Source of the DNA: Mesorhizobium plurifarium
Lineage (GTDB): Bacteria; Pseudomonadota; Alphaproteobacteria; Rhizobiales; Rhizobiaceae
DNA: 64,000 bases
Reading direction: 5' to 3'
Assembly (NCBI GenBank): GCA_000824785.1
Contig: CCNB01000043.1
Location: forward strand, 436,107 to 500,106
Shown here: positions 17,633-25,873 of the stretch, piece after piece
How positions within the stretch are numbered: position 1 is the first letter of the stretch
Layout: each line of letters begins with the position of its first letter
The notes under the pieces: generated by a model
The model's input: only the letters and a program-made list of their open reading frames with translations
What the model was told of the DNA's origin: nothing
The model's database searches: none
Program-made: the position numbers and the translations under genes

Positions 17633-18328
17633 ATGAGCACTTTCTTCTACATGCTCCTGGCGTTCGTTGTGGGTATCCTGGTTGGCTGGTTCATCTGGGG
17701 CCGCCTACGCGGCGAACTCGACAGCCTGCGTGGCGATCTCGACCGCACACGAAGCGAGCGCGACAGGCTGCGCGCCGACAGCGATCGCTTGAAGGGCGAG
17801 CTCGACGCCTGCGGCCGTGCCCGCGCCGATCTCGAAAGCCGGCTGCGCGACGCGCCTTCCGCCAAGGGCGGCGCCGACAAGGCCGCCACGCCGGCTCCGG
17901 CGGCGCTGATGTCGACCCCCGCGACCGCGACATCGGCGGCAAAGGCCGCTCCGGCGAAGTCGGCCGCCGCGAAGAAGCCAGCGGCAACGAAGACTGCAGC
18001 CAAAGCCGCCGCGCCCAAGAAGGCGGCGGCGCCCGCGGCCAGGAAAGCCGCCGCGCCGCAGGCCGCGGCTGGCAAGCCAGACAATCTGCGCCGCCTCATC
18101 GGCATCGGCCCGGTCAACGAAAGACTGCTCAAGGGTCTGGGCGTCACCACCTATGCCCAGATCGCCGCCTGGACCGAGGCCGACGTGAAGCGCGTCGAGG
18201 AAGTGCTCAACTTCGATGGCCGCATCGCGCGCGAAAAATGGATCGAGCAGGCGAAATTGCTGGCCGCCGGCGACGAGGCCGAATTCGCCAGGCAGTTTCC
18301 GACGGCTGGCACCGCCAGCAACAGCTGA
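17633..18328 (+). CDS. membrane-anchored helix-hairpin-helix protein
   Basis: A 231-residue protein in three parts: one N-terminal membrane helix (residues 3-22), a charged coiled coil (RGELDSLRGDLDRTRSERDRLR, about 26-70), and a long lysine/alanine/proline spacer of the histone-H1 type (about 75-150). A C-terminal helix-hairpin-helix domain (about 150-220, LRRLIGIGPVNERLLKGLGVTTYAQIA) follows, as in the predicted flap-endonuclease-like 5' nucleases. HHH domains bind DNA without sequence preference, so the protein could tether DNA to the membrane. The role is not established. The gene stands alone and ends in a strong terminator. Confidence 0.8.
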   Translation: MSTFFYMLLAFVVGILVGWFIWGRLRGELDSLRGDLDRTRSERDRLRADSDRLKGELDACGRARADLESRLRDAPSAKGGADKAATPAPAALMSTPATATSAAKAAPAKSAAAKKPAATKTAAKAAAPKKAAAPAARKAAAPQAAAGKPDNLRRLIGIGPVNERLLKGLGVTTYAQIAAWTEADVKRVEEVLNFDGRIAREKWIEQAKLLAAGDEAEFARQFPTAGTASNS

Positions 18329-18350
18329 GCAACTTGCCCGGTCGGCGGCA

Positions 18351-18383
18351 AGACGGCGTCCTTGCGGGCGCCGTCTTTGTTTT
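18351..18383 (+). terminator. intrinsic terminator of the HHH gene
   Basis: AGACGGCG and CGCCGTCT form an eight-bp stem around a ten-base loop, followed by TTGTTTT. It starts 22 bases after the stop codon. Confidence 0.8.
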
Positions 18384-18459
18384 GGGCCAGCCACCTTTGC
18401 GCCGCCCGACGCCGCTCTCTCGATTGCGCCTCGCCGGCCCCCCATATAGAGCGGTCGAC

Positions 18460-18525
18460 TTAGAGCAATTTCAGGAAAAGTGTGTAGCGGTTTTCCGTTC
18501 GAAATTGCGCCAAACAAAGAGATTG
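18460..18525. repeat. intergenic palindrome, AGCAATT module
   Basis: A dispersed palindromic module: AGAGCAATTTCAGGAAAAG on the left pairs with TTTTCCGTTCGAAATTGCG on the right, followed by CAAACAAAGAGA. Close relatives occur at 28034, 37677, 47799 and 49053. It lies between the HHH gene terminator and pabB and could fold in the pabB leader. Confidence 0.8.
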
Positions 18526-18541
18526 TCCGCTTCCAAGGCTC

Positions 18542-19687
18542 ATGTCCCTGCCCGCAGCCATTTTCCGCAACGACGCGACCGCTCGTCAGTTGGTCTTCGG
18601 ACAACCGCGCGAGATCATCGCCGCCAACGATGCGGAAGAGTTCACCCCCGCGCTTGAAAGGGCCCAGGCTGCTTCCGATGCCGGCAAATGGCTGGCAGGC
18701 TATTTCTCCTACGAAGCCGGTTACCTGCTCGAGCCGAAACTGGTGCCGCTGCTGCCCCAAGGCCGCCGCGCGCCCTTGGTTTGCCTCGGCGTCTTCGATG
18801 CGCCCGTCGAGCAGGCCGTGCCGCAAAATGCTGGACAGGCCAGCAACGGCCCGATCTTCGACGCCAGGGCGACATGGTCCGCCGAGGACTATGCCGGCCG
18901 CTTCGCGCGCCTTCACAACCACATCCGCAAGGGCGACTGCTACCAGGGCAACCTCACCTTCCCGGTCCGTGCGCAATGGTCCGGCGATCCGCTCGCCGCC
19001 TTCGACGCGCTGACGGAACGCCAGCCGGTCAAATACGGCGCGCTGGTCTCGCTCGGCGATCCGATCGTGCTCTCGCGCTCGCCCGAATTGTTCTTCGAGA
19101 TCGATGCCGACGGCATGATCGAGACGCACCCGATGAAGGGCACCGCGCCGCGCGGCGCGACCAAGGCCGAAGACGCGCGGCTGAAGGCCTTCCTGCGCAA
19201 CGACGAGAAGAACCAGGCCGAGAACCGGATGATCGTCGACCTTTTGCGCAACGACATCTCGCTGATCAGCGAGGTCGGCACGCTGGACGTGCCGGAACTG
19301 TTCCGCATCGAGACCTACCCGACGGTGCATCAGATGGTGAGCCGCGTGCGGGCGAAACTTCTGCCCGGTATCGGCATCCGCCAGGTCTTCGCCGCGCTCT
19401 TCCCTTGCGGCTCGATCACCGGCGCGCCGAAGATCCGCGCCATGGAAATCCTGCATGAGCTGGAAGATGCGCCGCGCGACGTCTATTGCGGCGCCATCGG
19501 CTGGATCGCGCCTGGCGGCAGGATGCGTTTTTCGGTGGCGATCCGCACCATCTCGCTCTTTGCCGACGGCGAGGCCGTCTACAATGTCGGCGGCGGCGTC
19601 GTCTTCGATTCCACCGCCGAGGAGGAGTATCGGGAGTGTCTGTTGAAAGCGCGCTTCGCGATGGGAACGGTGCCGGCTTCGAGCTGA
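18542..19687 (+). CDS. pabB: aminodeoxychorismate synthase component I
   Basis: Chorismate-binding enzyme of the PabB group, 381 residues. With a glutamine amidotransferase subunit it makes 4-amino-4-deoxychorismate for folate synthesis. Markers are YQGNLTFPV (substrate region), HPMKGTAPRG with the nucleophilic-lysine position of PabB, NRMIVDLLRND, and the C-terminal GSITGAPKIRAMEI and GGGVVFDST. It lacks the N-terminal domain of longer anthranilate synthases. The next gene begins inside its 3' end, which fits a PabB-PabC pair. No PabA subunit is near. Confidence 0.9.
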   Translation: MSLPAAIFRNDATARQLVFGQPREIIAANDAEEFTPALERAQAASDAGKWLAGYFSYEAGYLLEPKLVPLLPQGRRAPLVCLGVFDAPVEQAVPQNAGQASNGPIFDARATWSAEDYAGRFARLHNHIRKGDCYQGNLTFPVRAQWSGDPLAAFDALTERQPVKYGALVSLGDPIVLSRSPELFFEIDADGMIETHPMKGTAPRGATKAEDARLKAFLRNDEKNQAENRMIVDLLRNDISLISEVGTLDVPELFRIETYPTVHQMVSRVRAKLLPGIGIRQVFAALFPCGSITGAPKIRAMEILHELEDAPRDVYCGAIGWIAPGGRMRFSVAIRTISLFADGEAVYNVGGGVVFDSTAEEEYRECLLKARFAMGTVPASS

Positions 19688-20298
19688 TCGAGACCATGCG
19701 CTGGGAGCCCGGCTCGGGCTTCCAGCGCTTCGAGCGCCACCTTGCCAGGCTTTATGCGTCCGCCGCCGAACTCGGCTTCGCTTGCGATCCGGGACGGATC
19801 GGCGAGGTGCTTTCGAACACCGTCAGCGGACACGGAGTTGCCATGCGCGTGCGCCTCGCCTTGCAGCGCAATGGCGAAGCGACGGCCGCCGCCCAAGCCT
19901 ATGAACCGCTGCCAGCCGACAAGGTCTGGCGGTTGCAGCTGGCGCGCATCCGTCTCGATTCCGCCAACACGCTGCTGCGCCACAAGACAAGCCTGCGCCA
20001 GGTCTACACGCATGCGCGCGCCGAATATCTCGCCACCCGCGCCGACGAAGTGCTTTTGGCCAATGAGCGCGGCGAGCTCTGCGAGGGCACGATCACCAAT
20101 CTCTTCGCCGATTTCGGCGACGGCCCGCTCGCCACGCCCCGCCTCGACTGCGGCCTTTTGCCTGGAATATTGCGCGGCGCGCTTCTGGACGAAGGCCGCG
20201 CCGTGGAAGCAATCTACAGCTTCGACGATCTGAGGGCGGCGAAGGCGATCTTCGTCGGCAACTCGCTGCGCGGGCTGATCCCGGCGCGGCTTGGCTGA
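19636..20298 (+). CDS. pabC: aminotransferase class IV, aminodeoxychorismate lyase-like
   Basis: PLP enzyme of fold type IV, 220 residues, probably the lyase that releases pyruvate from aminodeoxychorismate to give 4-aminobenzoate. The start is a GTG 52 bases inside pabB, with GGAGG at a good distance. The sequence before it in frame is an arginine-rich shadow. Visible features are FELIETMRW at the N-terminus, the PLP lysine in LLRHKTSLRQVY (about residue 117), and the C-terminal EGTITNLFA and DCGLLPGILRG signatures. The overlap implies translational coupling with pabB. Confidence 0.88.
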   Translation: MSVESALRDGNGAGFELIETMRWEPGSGFQRFERHLARLYASAAELGFACDPGRIGEVLSNTVSGHGVAMRVRLALQRNGEATAAAQAYEPLPADKVWRLQLARIRLDSANTLLRHKTSLRQVYTHARAEYLATRADEVLLANERGELCEGTITNLFADFGDGPLATPRLDCGLLPGILRGALLDEGRAVEAIYSFDDLRAAKAIFVGNSLRGLIPARLG

Positions 20299-20337
20299 CC
20301 GCGCTGGAGACACAAACTGGATAGCACCCAAACAGGC

Positions 20338-21273
20338 ATGACCGTCCGCCAGCCGACCCACACGCCCTATGACGGTTCCTCGAAGCTCTTCGCTATCGGG
20401 CTGAAGCCGCTCGATTTCGACCGCTGGATCGAGGTCGACGGATTCCTGCTGCCGCATCTGGCCGAAAAGCAACGCCTCTACGCGGACCTCCCGGAAAAGG
20501 TCTTTGTCGAGGAAGACGGCACAAGCGACGCTCAGCGCGAAGTGCTGGACCTGCTCGTCGCGCATCTCGAAGCCGCGCATCCTGGCACGCACCGCCGTAG
20601 CGGAGTGAACGTCGAGCCGATCGGTTTCGAGGGGACAATCGACAGGCTGCCTCCTGCCCTGCGCGAAGCGCCGCTGGCAAAGGCCTCGCTGCTCGTCCAG
20701 GAAGACCTGATCCTGATGCGTCGCGACGAGCACGGCTGGCGGCTGGCGGCCGGTTCGCTCTGCTTTCCTTCGTCCTGGTCGTTGCGGGAGAAATTCGGCA
20801 AGCCGCTGCAGGAGATCCACGAGCCGGTGCCCGGTTTCGGCCCCGGCACGCGGCCGGCCGAGCTCATCAACCGCATGTTCGACGGCCTGCAGGGCCAGGC
20901 GGTCGAGCGCTTCAACTGGTCGATCCAGGCCGATGACAGGCTTTATCACCCGCTCTCCAATGTCGAGCGTATCGACCGCGCCACCAACCGCCCAAGCCGC
21001 TTCCCCGACGGCGACGTCAACGCCCACGCCTTCATCCGCGTCGAACGCCAGACGCTGCGCAAGCTTCCTGTATCGCGCGACATCCTCTTCACCATCCGCA
21101 TCCATCTCGATCCGCTCAAGGTGCTCGAAGCCCATCCAGACCGGGCAACGCTGGCCGCCTCCTTCGCGGAGCAACTCCTGGCCCTCGACCAGCAGCAGCT
21201 CGACTACAAGGGCCTGACCGCCGACCGCGACCGGCTGGTCGCATTCCTCGACGGTATCGCCGGATCGGCTTAA
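20338..21273 (+). CDS. DUF3445 family protein, heme-dependent N-demethylase alpha-like
   Basis: A 311-residue cytoplasmic protein of the DUF3445 family. Characterised relatives are the heme-binding subunit of a dimethylamine oxidative N-demethylase (HODM). Family markers are LKPLDFDRWIEVD, LVQEDLILM, GWRLAAGSLCFPSSW and the C-terminal RVERQTLRKLPVSRDILFTI. It starts 39 bp after pabC, so it is probably in the same transcript. Partner subunits with flavin and iron-sulfur domains are not nearby, so the N-demethylase role is only a family inference. Confidence 0.8.
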   Translation: MTVRQPTHTPYDGSSKLFAIGLKPLDFDRWIEVDGFLLPHLAEKQRLYADLPEKVFVEEDGTSDAQREVLDLLVAHLEAAHPGTHRRSGVNVEPIGFEGTIDRLPPALREAPLAKASLLVQEDLILMRRDEHGWRLAAGSLCFPSSWSLREKFGKPLQEIHEPVPGFGPGTRPAELINRMFDGLQGQAVERFNWSIQADDRLYHPLSNVERIDRATNRPSRFPDGDVNAHAFIRVERQTLRKLPVSRDILFTIRIHLDPLKVLEAHPDRATLAASFAEQLLALDQQQLDYKGLTADRDRLVAFLDGIAGSA

Positions 21274-21404
21274 CCACGCCGCCAAACCGGCTTACCCGCG
21301 ATTGGCGCTTTTCGCTGGTTTATGACAATGATCTGTGGTGTAGCGCTTGGCCGTCGGGCCAAAGGCGCCCGGTTTTGCGCGTGTTTGAAGGAGTGTGCGA
21401 AAAA

Positions 21405-22850
21405 ATGGCGAATGAAAACTGGCCCGTTTACGGTGAAATCACCGGTCCTGTCGTGATGATCGGCTTCGGCTCGATCGGGCGGGGAACGCTGCCGCTGATC
21501 GAGCGCCATTTCAAGTTCGACAAGTCGCGCATGACGGTCATCGACCCGCGCGACACCGACCGCAAGCTGCTCGACGAGCGCGGCATAACCTTCATGCAGG
21601 ACGCGGTGACCGAGAAGAATTACAAGAAGCTGCTCACGCCGCTTCTGACCAATGGCGGCGGCCAGGGCTTTTGCGTCAACCTGTCGGTCGACACCGGCTC
21701 GGTGGACCTGATGAGACTGTGCCGCAAGCTCGGCGTGCTCTACATCGACACGGTCGTGGAGCCGTGGCTCGGCTTCTATTTCGACGCCGAGGCTGACAAT
21801 GCCAGCCGCACCAACTACGCGCTGCGCGAGGCGCTGATCAAGGAAAAGCAAGACAAGCCCGGCGGCCCGACGGCGGTCTCCACCTGCGGCGCCAATCCCG
21901 GCATGGTCTCCTGGTTCGTCAAGAAGGCGCTGGTCAATCTCGCCACCGATCTCGGTTTCGAGTTTTCCGAGCCCGCGCAGGAAGACCGCGAGGGCTGGGC
22001 AAGGCTGATGAAGAAGGCCGGCGTCAAGGGCATCCACATCGCCGAGCGTGACACGCAGCGCACGAAGAAGCCGAAGCCGATGAACGTGTTCTGGAACACC
22101 TGGTCGGTCGAGGGCTTCATTTCGGAGGGCCTGCAGCCGGCCGAGCTTGGCTGGGGCACGCATGAAAACTGGATGCCGAAGAACGGCAAGAAGCACAAGC
22201 ACGGCTCCAAGGCGGCGATCTATCTGGAACAGCCCGGCGCCAACACGCGCGTGCGCAGCTGGTGCCCGACGCCGGGCGCGCAATACGGCCTCCTGGTGAC
22301 GCATAACGAGTCGATCTCGATCGCCGACTTCTTCACCGTGCGCTCCAAGAAGGGCAAGGTCCAATACCGCCCGACCTGCCACTATGCCTACCATCCCTGC
22401 AACGACGCCTTGCTGTCGCTGGACGAGATGTTCGGCGCCGCCGGCAAGCCGCAGCCGGTTCACCACGTGCTGGACGAGAACGAGCTGGTCGATGGCGTCG
22501 ACGAGCTCGGCGTGCTGCTCTACGGCCATGACAAGAACGCCTATTGGTACGGCTCGCAGCTTTCGCTGGCCGAGGCGCGCAAGCTCGCCCCCTACCAGAA
22601 CGCCACCGGCCTGCAGGTGACCTCGGCGGTCCTCGCCGGCATGGTCTGGGCGCTAGAGAATCCGACCGCCGGCATCGTCGAAGCCGACGAGATGGATTAT
22701 CGACGCTGCCTCGAAGTGCAGTCACCTTATCTCGGACCGGTCAGGGGCTATTACACCGACTGGACGCCACTGGATAACCGGCCGGGCCTCTTCCCCGAGG
22801 ACCTGGACAAGAACGATCCGTGGCAGTTCCGCAACATCCTGGTCCGATAG
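21405..22850 (+). CDS. hss: homospermidine synthase
   Basis: NAD-dependent enzyme of 481 residues that makes sym-homospermidine from two putrescines (or putrescine plus spermidine), the typical polyamine of rhizobia. The Rossmann motif GFGSIGRG is at about residue 19. Length and conserved blocks (DTVVEPWLGFYFD, STCGANPGMVSWFVK, NVFWNTWSVEGF, TPGAQYGLLVTHNES, CHYAYHPCNDAL) match the bacterial family throughout. GAAGGAG lies 12 bases before the chosen ATG, rather far, and no better start exists. Confidence 0.95.
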   Translation: MANENWPVYGEITGPVVMIGFGSIGRGTLPLIERHFKFDKSRMTVIDPRDTDRKLLDERGITFMQDAVTEKNYKKLLTPLLTNGGGQGFCVNLSVDTGSVDLMRLCRKLGVLYIDTVVEPWLGFYFDAEADNASRTNYALREALIKEKQDKPGGPTAVSTCGANPGMVSWFVKKALVNLATDLGFEFSEPAQEDREGWARLMKKAGVKGIHIAERDTQRTKKPKPMNVFWNTWSVEGFISEGLQPAELGWGTHENWMPKNGKKHKHGSKAAIYLEQPGANTRVRSWCPTPGAQYGLLVTHNESISIADFFTVRSKKGKVQYRPTCHYAYHPCNDALLSLDEMFGAAGKPQPVHHVLDENELVDGVDELGVLLYGHDKNAYWYGSQLSLAEARKLAPYQNATGLQVTSAVLAGMVWALENPTAGIVEADEMDYRRCLEVQSPYLGPVRGYYTDWTPLDNRPGLFPEDLDKNDPWQFRNILVR

Positions 22851-22879
22851 CAGCGGGATCTACTGCTCTCACCGCCTTG

Positions 22880-22904
22880 CAATCGCCCGGAAATCGGGCG
22901 ATTG
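22880..22904. repeat. perfect hairpin CAATCGCCCG/CGGGCGATTG
   Basis: A ten-bp perfect inverted repeat with a five-base loop 30 bases after the stop of hss. No T run follows on the plus strand (AAAAAG instead), so it is not a classic terminator for hss, though it may stabilise the mRNA end. Confidence 0.6.
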
Positions 22905-22918
22905 AAAAAGCGCGGCCT

Positions 22919-23020
22919 AGAGCGACGTGCGTCCATCCGGACGCACTAAGTACGCTCTAGCACTTTGAATGAACGCATCGTGCTTTCCGAAAATCGGAAG
23001 CCGATTTTCGGGCCGATGCG
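22919..23020. repeat. compound intergenic palindrome, GTGCGTCC and CCGAAAATCGG modules
   Basis: Two nested hairpins. GTGCGTCC and GGACGCAC pair around ATCC (22927-22946) inside TAGAGCG...CGCTCTA. CCGAAAATCGG and CCGATTTTCGG pair around AAG (22987-23011), with GCATCG and CGATGC extending the stem. It is a dispersed rhizobial element and forms the 5' leader of the Omp10-like gene, 20 bases before its start codon. Confidence 0.8.
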
Positions 23021-23039
23021 AGAGGAGAGGATTTTCATC

Positions 23040-23414
23040 ATGACCATTGCGCGCAAACTGCTTTCGGCAGGCGCCGCGGCAAGCCTTCTGGCTGCGGCCG
23101 CCTGCACCACCACCGGCCCCTCGGAACCCCCGCCCATGGCGGCCCCCAAAGGCGTCGAGGGCAATTGGATCGACGCCAAGGGCACCGGCCTGTCGACCTT
23201 CGCAGGCGGCAAATTCACCACCGTCGCCACCGACACCGGCCAGAAGCTGTCGGAAGGCAGCTACACCATGACCGGGGCGACCTCGGTCGAGATCCACGGC
23301 ACCTCGCTGATCCGCCAGACGCCGGTCAGCTTCAACTGCCTGATGGTCTCCACCAGCCAGCTCAACTGCACCAGCGCCAGCGGCCAGAATTTCGTGCTGA
23401 CGCGCCGGGCTTGA
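23040..23414 (+). CDS. omp10: outer membrane lipoprotein, Omp10 family
   Basis: Lipoprotein of 124 residues. The signal peptide ends in the lipobox LAAAAC with C22 as the lipidation site. After a short linker, the domain GVEGNWIDAKGTGLSTFAGG...DTGQKLSEGSY...QLNCTSASGQNFVLTRR is closely similar to the Brucella surface antigen Omp10, a protease-inhibitor-like beta-barrel (AprI/Inh fold). The ATG at 23040 is chosen because the signal peptide starts there and GGAGAGG lies upstream. It is a single-gene unit ending in a strong terminator. Confidence 0.88.
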   Translation: MTIARKLLSAGAAASLLAAAACTTTGPSEPPPMAAPKGVEGNWIDAKGTGLSTFAGGKFTTVATDTGQKLSEGSYTMTGATSVEIHGTSLIRQTPVSFNCLMVSTSQLNCTSASGQNFVLTRRA

Positions 23415-23438
23415 GGGCTTGCGAATATTCGATCCACA

Positions 23439-23470
23439 GGGACGGCGGCGCGAGCCGCCGTCCCTTTTTT
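23439..23470 (+). terminator. intrinsic terminator of the Omp10-like gene
   Basis: GGGACGGCGGC and GCCGCCGTCCC pair perfectly around GCGA and are followed by six T residues, 24 bases after the stop codon. Confidence 0.9.
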
Positions 23471-23606
23471 GTGCCGGCAAACATCTCCCTGATTTGCGCT
23501 TGCATCGGCCGGGACCCGATGTGAACATGATCCGAGGCTGACTGTTATTTTCCGGTCAAGCGAGGGCATTAGACACCTTGAAGGTCAGCTCATCCGGGAG
23601 ACGAAG

Positions 23607-25730
23607 ATGAAGAAGATTGCCGCGATTCTAGCCCTGTCGGCCTCGGCGCTCGGCCTGTCGGCAGGCGTGTCTTTTGCCGACTACACGCTGAACATCCTGC
23701 ATTTCAACGATTGGCACAGCCGCATCGAAGGCAACAACAAATACGAGTCGACCTGTTCGGCCGACGAGGAGACCAAAGGCGAATGCATCGGCGGCGCCGG
23801 ACGGCTGATCACGGCGATCGCCGAGGAGCGCAAGAAGCTCGAAGGCCAGAACGTGCTGCTGCTCAATGCCGGCGACAGCTTCCAGGGATCGCTGTTCTAC
23901 ACCACCTACAAGGGCGCGGCGGAAGAGGAATTCCTCAATCAGATCAAGCCCGACGCGGTGACGCTCGGCAACCACGAATTCGACGACGGCGAGAGCGCCC
24001 TGGTGCCTTACCTCGACAAGGCGAAGTTCCCGATCGTCAGCGCCAATGTCGTGCCCAACGACAAGTCCGGCGCCAAGGACAAGATCAAGCCTTCGATCGT
24101 CGTCGAGGTCGGCGGCCAGAAGATCGGCATCGTCGGCGCCGTCACCAACGACACGCCGGAACTCGCCTCCCCCGGCCCGAACATCGCCATCACGGATGAC
24201 GTCAAGGCGATCACCGCCGAGGTCGAGAAGCTCAAGGGAGAAGGCATCAACAAGATCATCGCGGTCACCCATATCGGCTACCGGCGCGAGCGCGACGTGA
24301 TCGCCAAGATCCCGGGTATCGACGTGGTGGTCGGCGGCCACAGCCACACGCTCTTGTCGAACACCGATCCGAAGGCCGAGGGACCGTACCCGACGATGGT
24401 CGACAACCCGGACGGCTACAAGGTGCCGGTCGTGCAGGCGGCGTCCTATTCGAAATATCTCGGCGAGTTCAAGGTCGTGTTCGACGACAATGGCAACGTC
24501 AAGGAAGCCAGCGGCGCCCCGATCCATCTCGACAAGTCGGTCACGCCCGATCCCACTGTGCTTGCCCGCATCAAGGAGCTCGGTGCGCCGATCGAGGCGC
24601 TGAAGAACAAGGAGGTGGCCGAGACCACCAAGGCGATCGACGGCAGCCGCGAGAATTGCCGCGCGCGCGAATGCGAGATGGGCAATCTCGTCTCCGACGC
24701 CATCCTCGACCGCACCAAGGGCCAGGGCGTCGAGATCGTCATCTCGAACGGCGGCGGCCTGCGCGCCTCGATCGATCAGGGCACGGTGACCATGGGCGAG
24801 GTGCTGACCGTGCTGCCGTTCCAGAACACGCTGGCGACCTTCAAGATCTCGGGCAAGGACCTGGTCGCCGGCCTCGAAAGCGGTCTAAGCCAGGTCGAGG
24901 ACGGCGCCGGCCGCTTCCCGCAGGTCGCCGGGCTGAAATATTCCTTCGACAAGTCGGTCGCGCCCAACGCCGGCCGCGTCAAATCGGTCGAAGTGATGGA
25001 GAACGGCGCCTGGGCGCCGATCAATCCGGACAAGCAATACCTCGTCGCCACCAACAATTATGTCCGCCAGGGCGGCGACGGCTACAAGGTGTTCGCCGAG
25101 AAGGCCACGGACGCCTATGACTACGGCCCGGGCCTCGAGCAGGTGGTGGCCGATTATCTCGGCGCGCATCGCCCCTACACGCCGAAGCTCGACGGCCGCA
25201 TCACCGAGATCGCGGCAACGACGGCGACGGCCGAACCGGCCAAACCCGCCGAACCGGCAAAGCCTGCCGAAACCGCTCCCGCCGCCACCCAGGCGCCTGC
25301 GGCCGAAGCGGCAAAACCGGCCGAGGCTGCGCCGGCAAGCAGCGAACCGGCGATGCCGGCCTTGCCTTCCGGTTCGAGCGACATTGCCGGCACGCCGCCG
25401 GCCGTTTCGGCTGAAACCGCCCCTGCCGCCCCCGCCGAGACCGCAAAGCCGGCCGAGGCGGCGCCCGCGGCACCGGCAGCCGAACCGGCAAAGCCGGCCG
25501 AGGCCGCCCCGGCAACCCCTGCCCCCGCCGCCGAGCCGACCAAGCCCGCCGAAACCAAGCCGGCAGAAACCAGCCACACCGTCGCCGCCGGCGATACCTA
25601 TTGGGACCTGGCGAAAAAAGCCTATGGCGACGCCACCAAGTGGAAGCTCATCTCCGAAGCCAACAAAGATTATAGGCCGCGGCGCCTGCCGCTCGGCGCG
25701 ACGCTGACCATTCCGCCGGCCGCGAAGTAA
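23607..25730 (+). CDS. periplasmic 5'-nucleotidase/UDP-sugar hydrolase with LysM domain
   Basis: Exported metallophosphoesterase of 707 residues. A signal peptide (1-24, ending FAD) is followed by a calcineurin-type catalytic domain with the metal motifs FNDWHS, NAGDSFQG, LGNHEFDDG and VGGHSHT. Next comes the 5'-nucleotidase C-terminal domain (about 340-520, ISNGGGLRASI, LPFQNTLATFKISG, VATNNYVRQGGDGYKVF). Then follow a proline/alanine/glutamate-rich spacer of some 120 residues and a C-terminal LysM (SHTVAAGDTYWDLAKKAYGD). UshA-type enzymes hydrolyse nucleotides and UDP-sugars. LysM would hold the enzyme on peptidoglycan, an unusual addition. Confidence 0.92.
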   Translation: MKKIAAILALSASALGLSAGVSFADYTLNILHFNDWHSRIEGNNKYESTCSADEETKGECIGGAGRLITAIAEERKKLEGQNVLLLNAGDSFQGSLFYTTYKGAAEEEFLNQIKPDAVTLGNHEFDDGESALVPYLDKAKFPIVSANVVPNDKSGAKDKIKPSIVVEVGGQKIGIVGAVTNDTPELASPGPNIAITDDVKAITAEVEKLKGEGINKIIAVTHIGYRRERDVIAKIPGIDVVVGGHSHTLLSNTDPKAEGPYPTMVDNPDGYKVPVVQAASYSKYLGEFKVVFDDNGNVKEASGAPIHLDKSVTPDPTVLARIKELGAPIEALKNKEVAETTKAIDGSRENCRARECEMGNLVSDAILDRTKGQGVEIVISNGGGLRASIDQGTVTMGEVLTVLPFQNTLATFKISGKDLVAGLESGLSQVEDGAGRFPQVAGLKYSFDKSVAPNAGRVKSVEVMENGAWAPINPDKQYLVATNNYVRQGGDGYKVFAEKATDAYDYGPGLEQVVADYLGAHRPYTPKLDGRITEIAATTATAEPAKPAEPAKPAETAPAATQAPAAEAAKPAEAAPASSEPAMPALPSGSSDIAGTPPAVSAETAPAAPAETAKPAEAAPAAPAAEPAKPAEAAPATPAPAAEPTKPAETKPAETSHTVAAGDTYWDLAKKAYGDATKWKLISEANKDYRPRRLPLGATLTIPPAAK

Positions 25731-25750
25731 TCGGTCATCCGGATTCATCG

Positions 25751-25790
25751 CACCCGCCCGGACAACCGGGCGGGTGTTCCTTTTCCAGGC
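25751..25790 (+). terminator. intrinsic terminator of the nucleotidase gene
   Basis: CACCCGCCCGG and CCGGGCGGGTG pair around ACAA, followed by TTCCTTTTCC. It separates the nucleotidase gene from hemH. Confidence 0.75.
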
Positions 25791-25873
25791 CCAAACACGA
25801 TAAGGTGCGGCCAGACGCGGCATTGAAACCCGGCAGGGCATCGCTAGTTTCGCGGCGCGACCGGAGATTGTTG

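Noticed and set aside
17338..17640. 100-codon minus-strand frame in the gap after the oligoendopeptidase gene
   Set aside because: The upstream half is proline/serine/arginine-rich without protein character. Only the last 35 codons look plausible, and they have no ribosome site that convinces me.
22880..22904. Rho-independent terminator for homospermidine synthase
   Set aside because: The hairpin is perfect but is followed by A residues on the plus strand, so the T run is missing.
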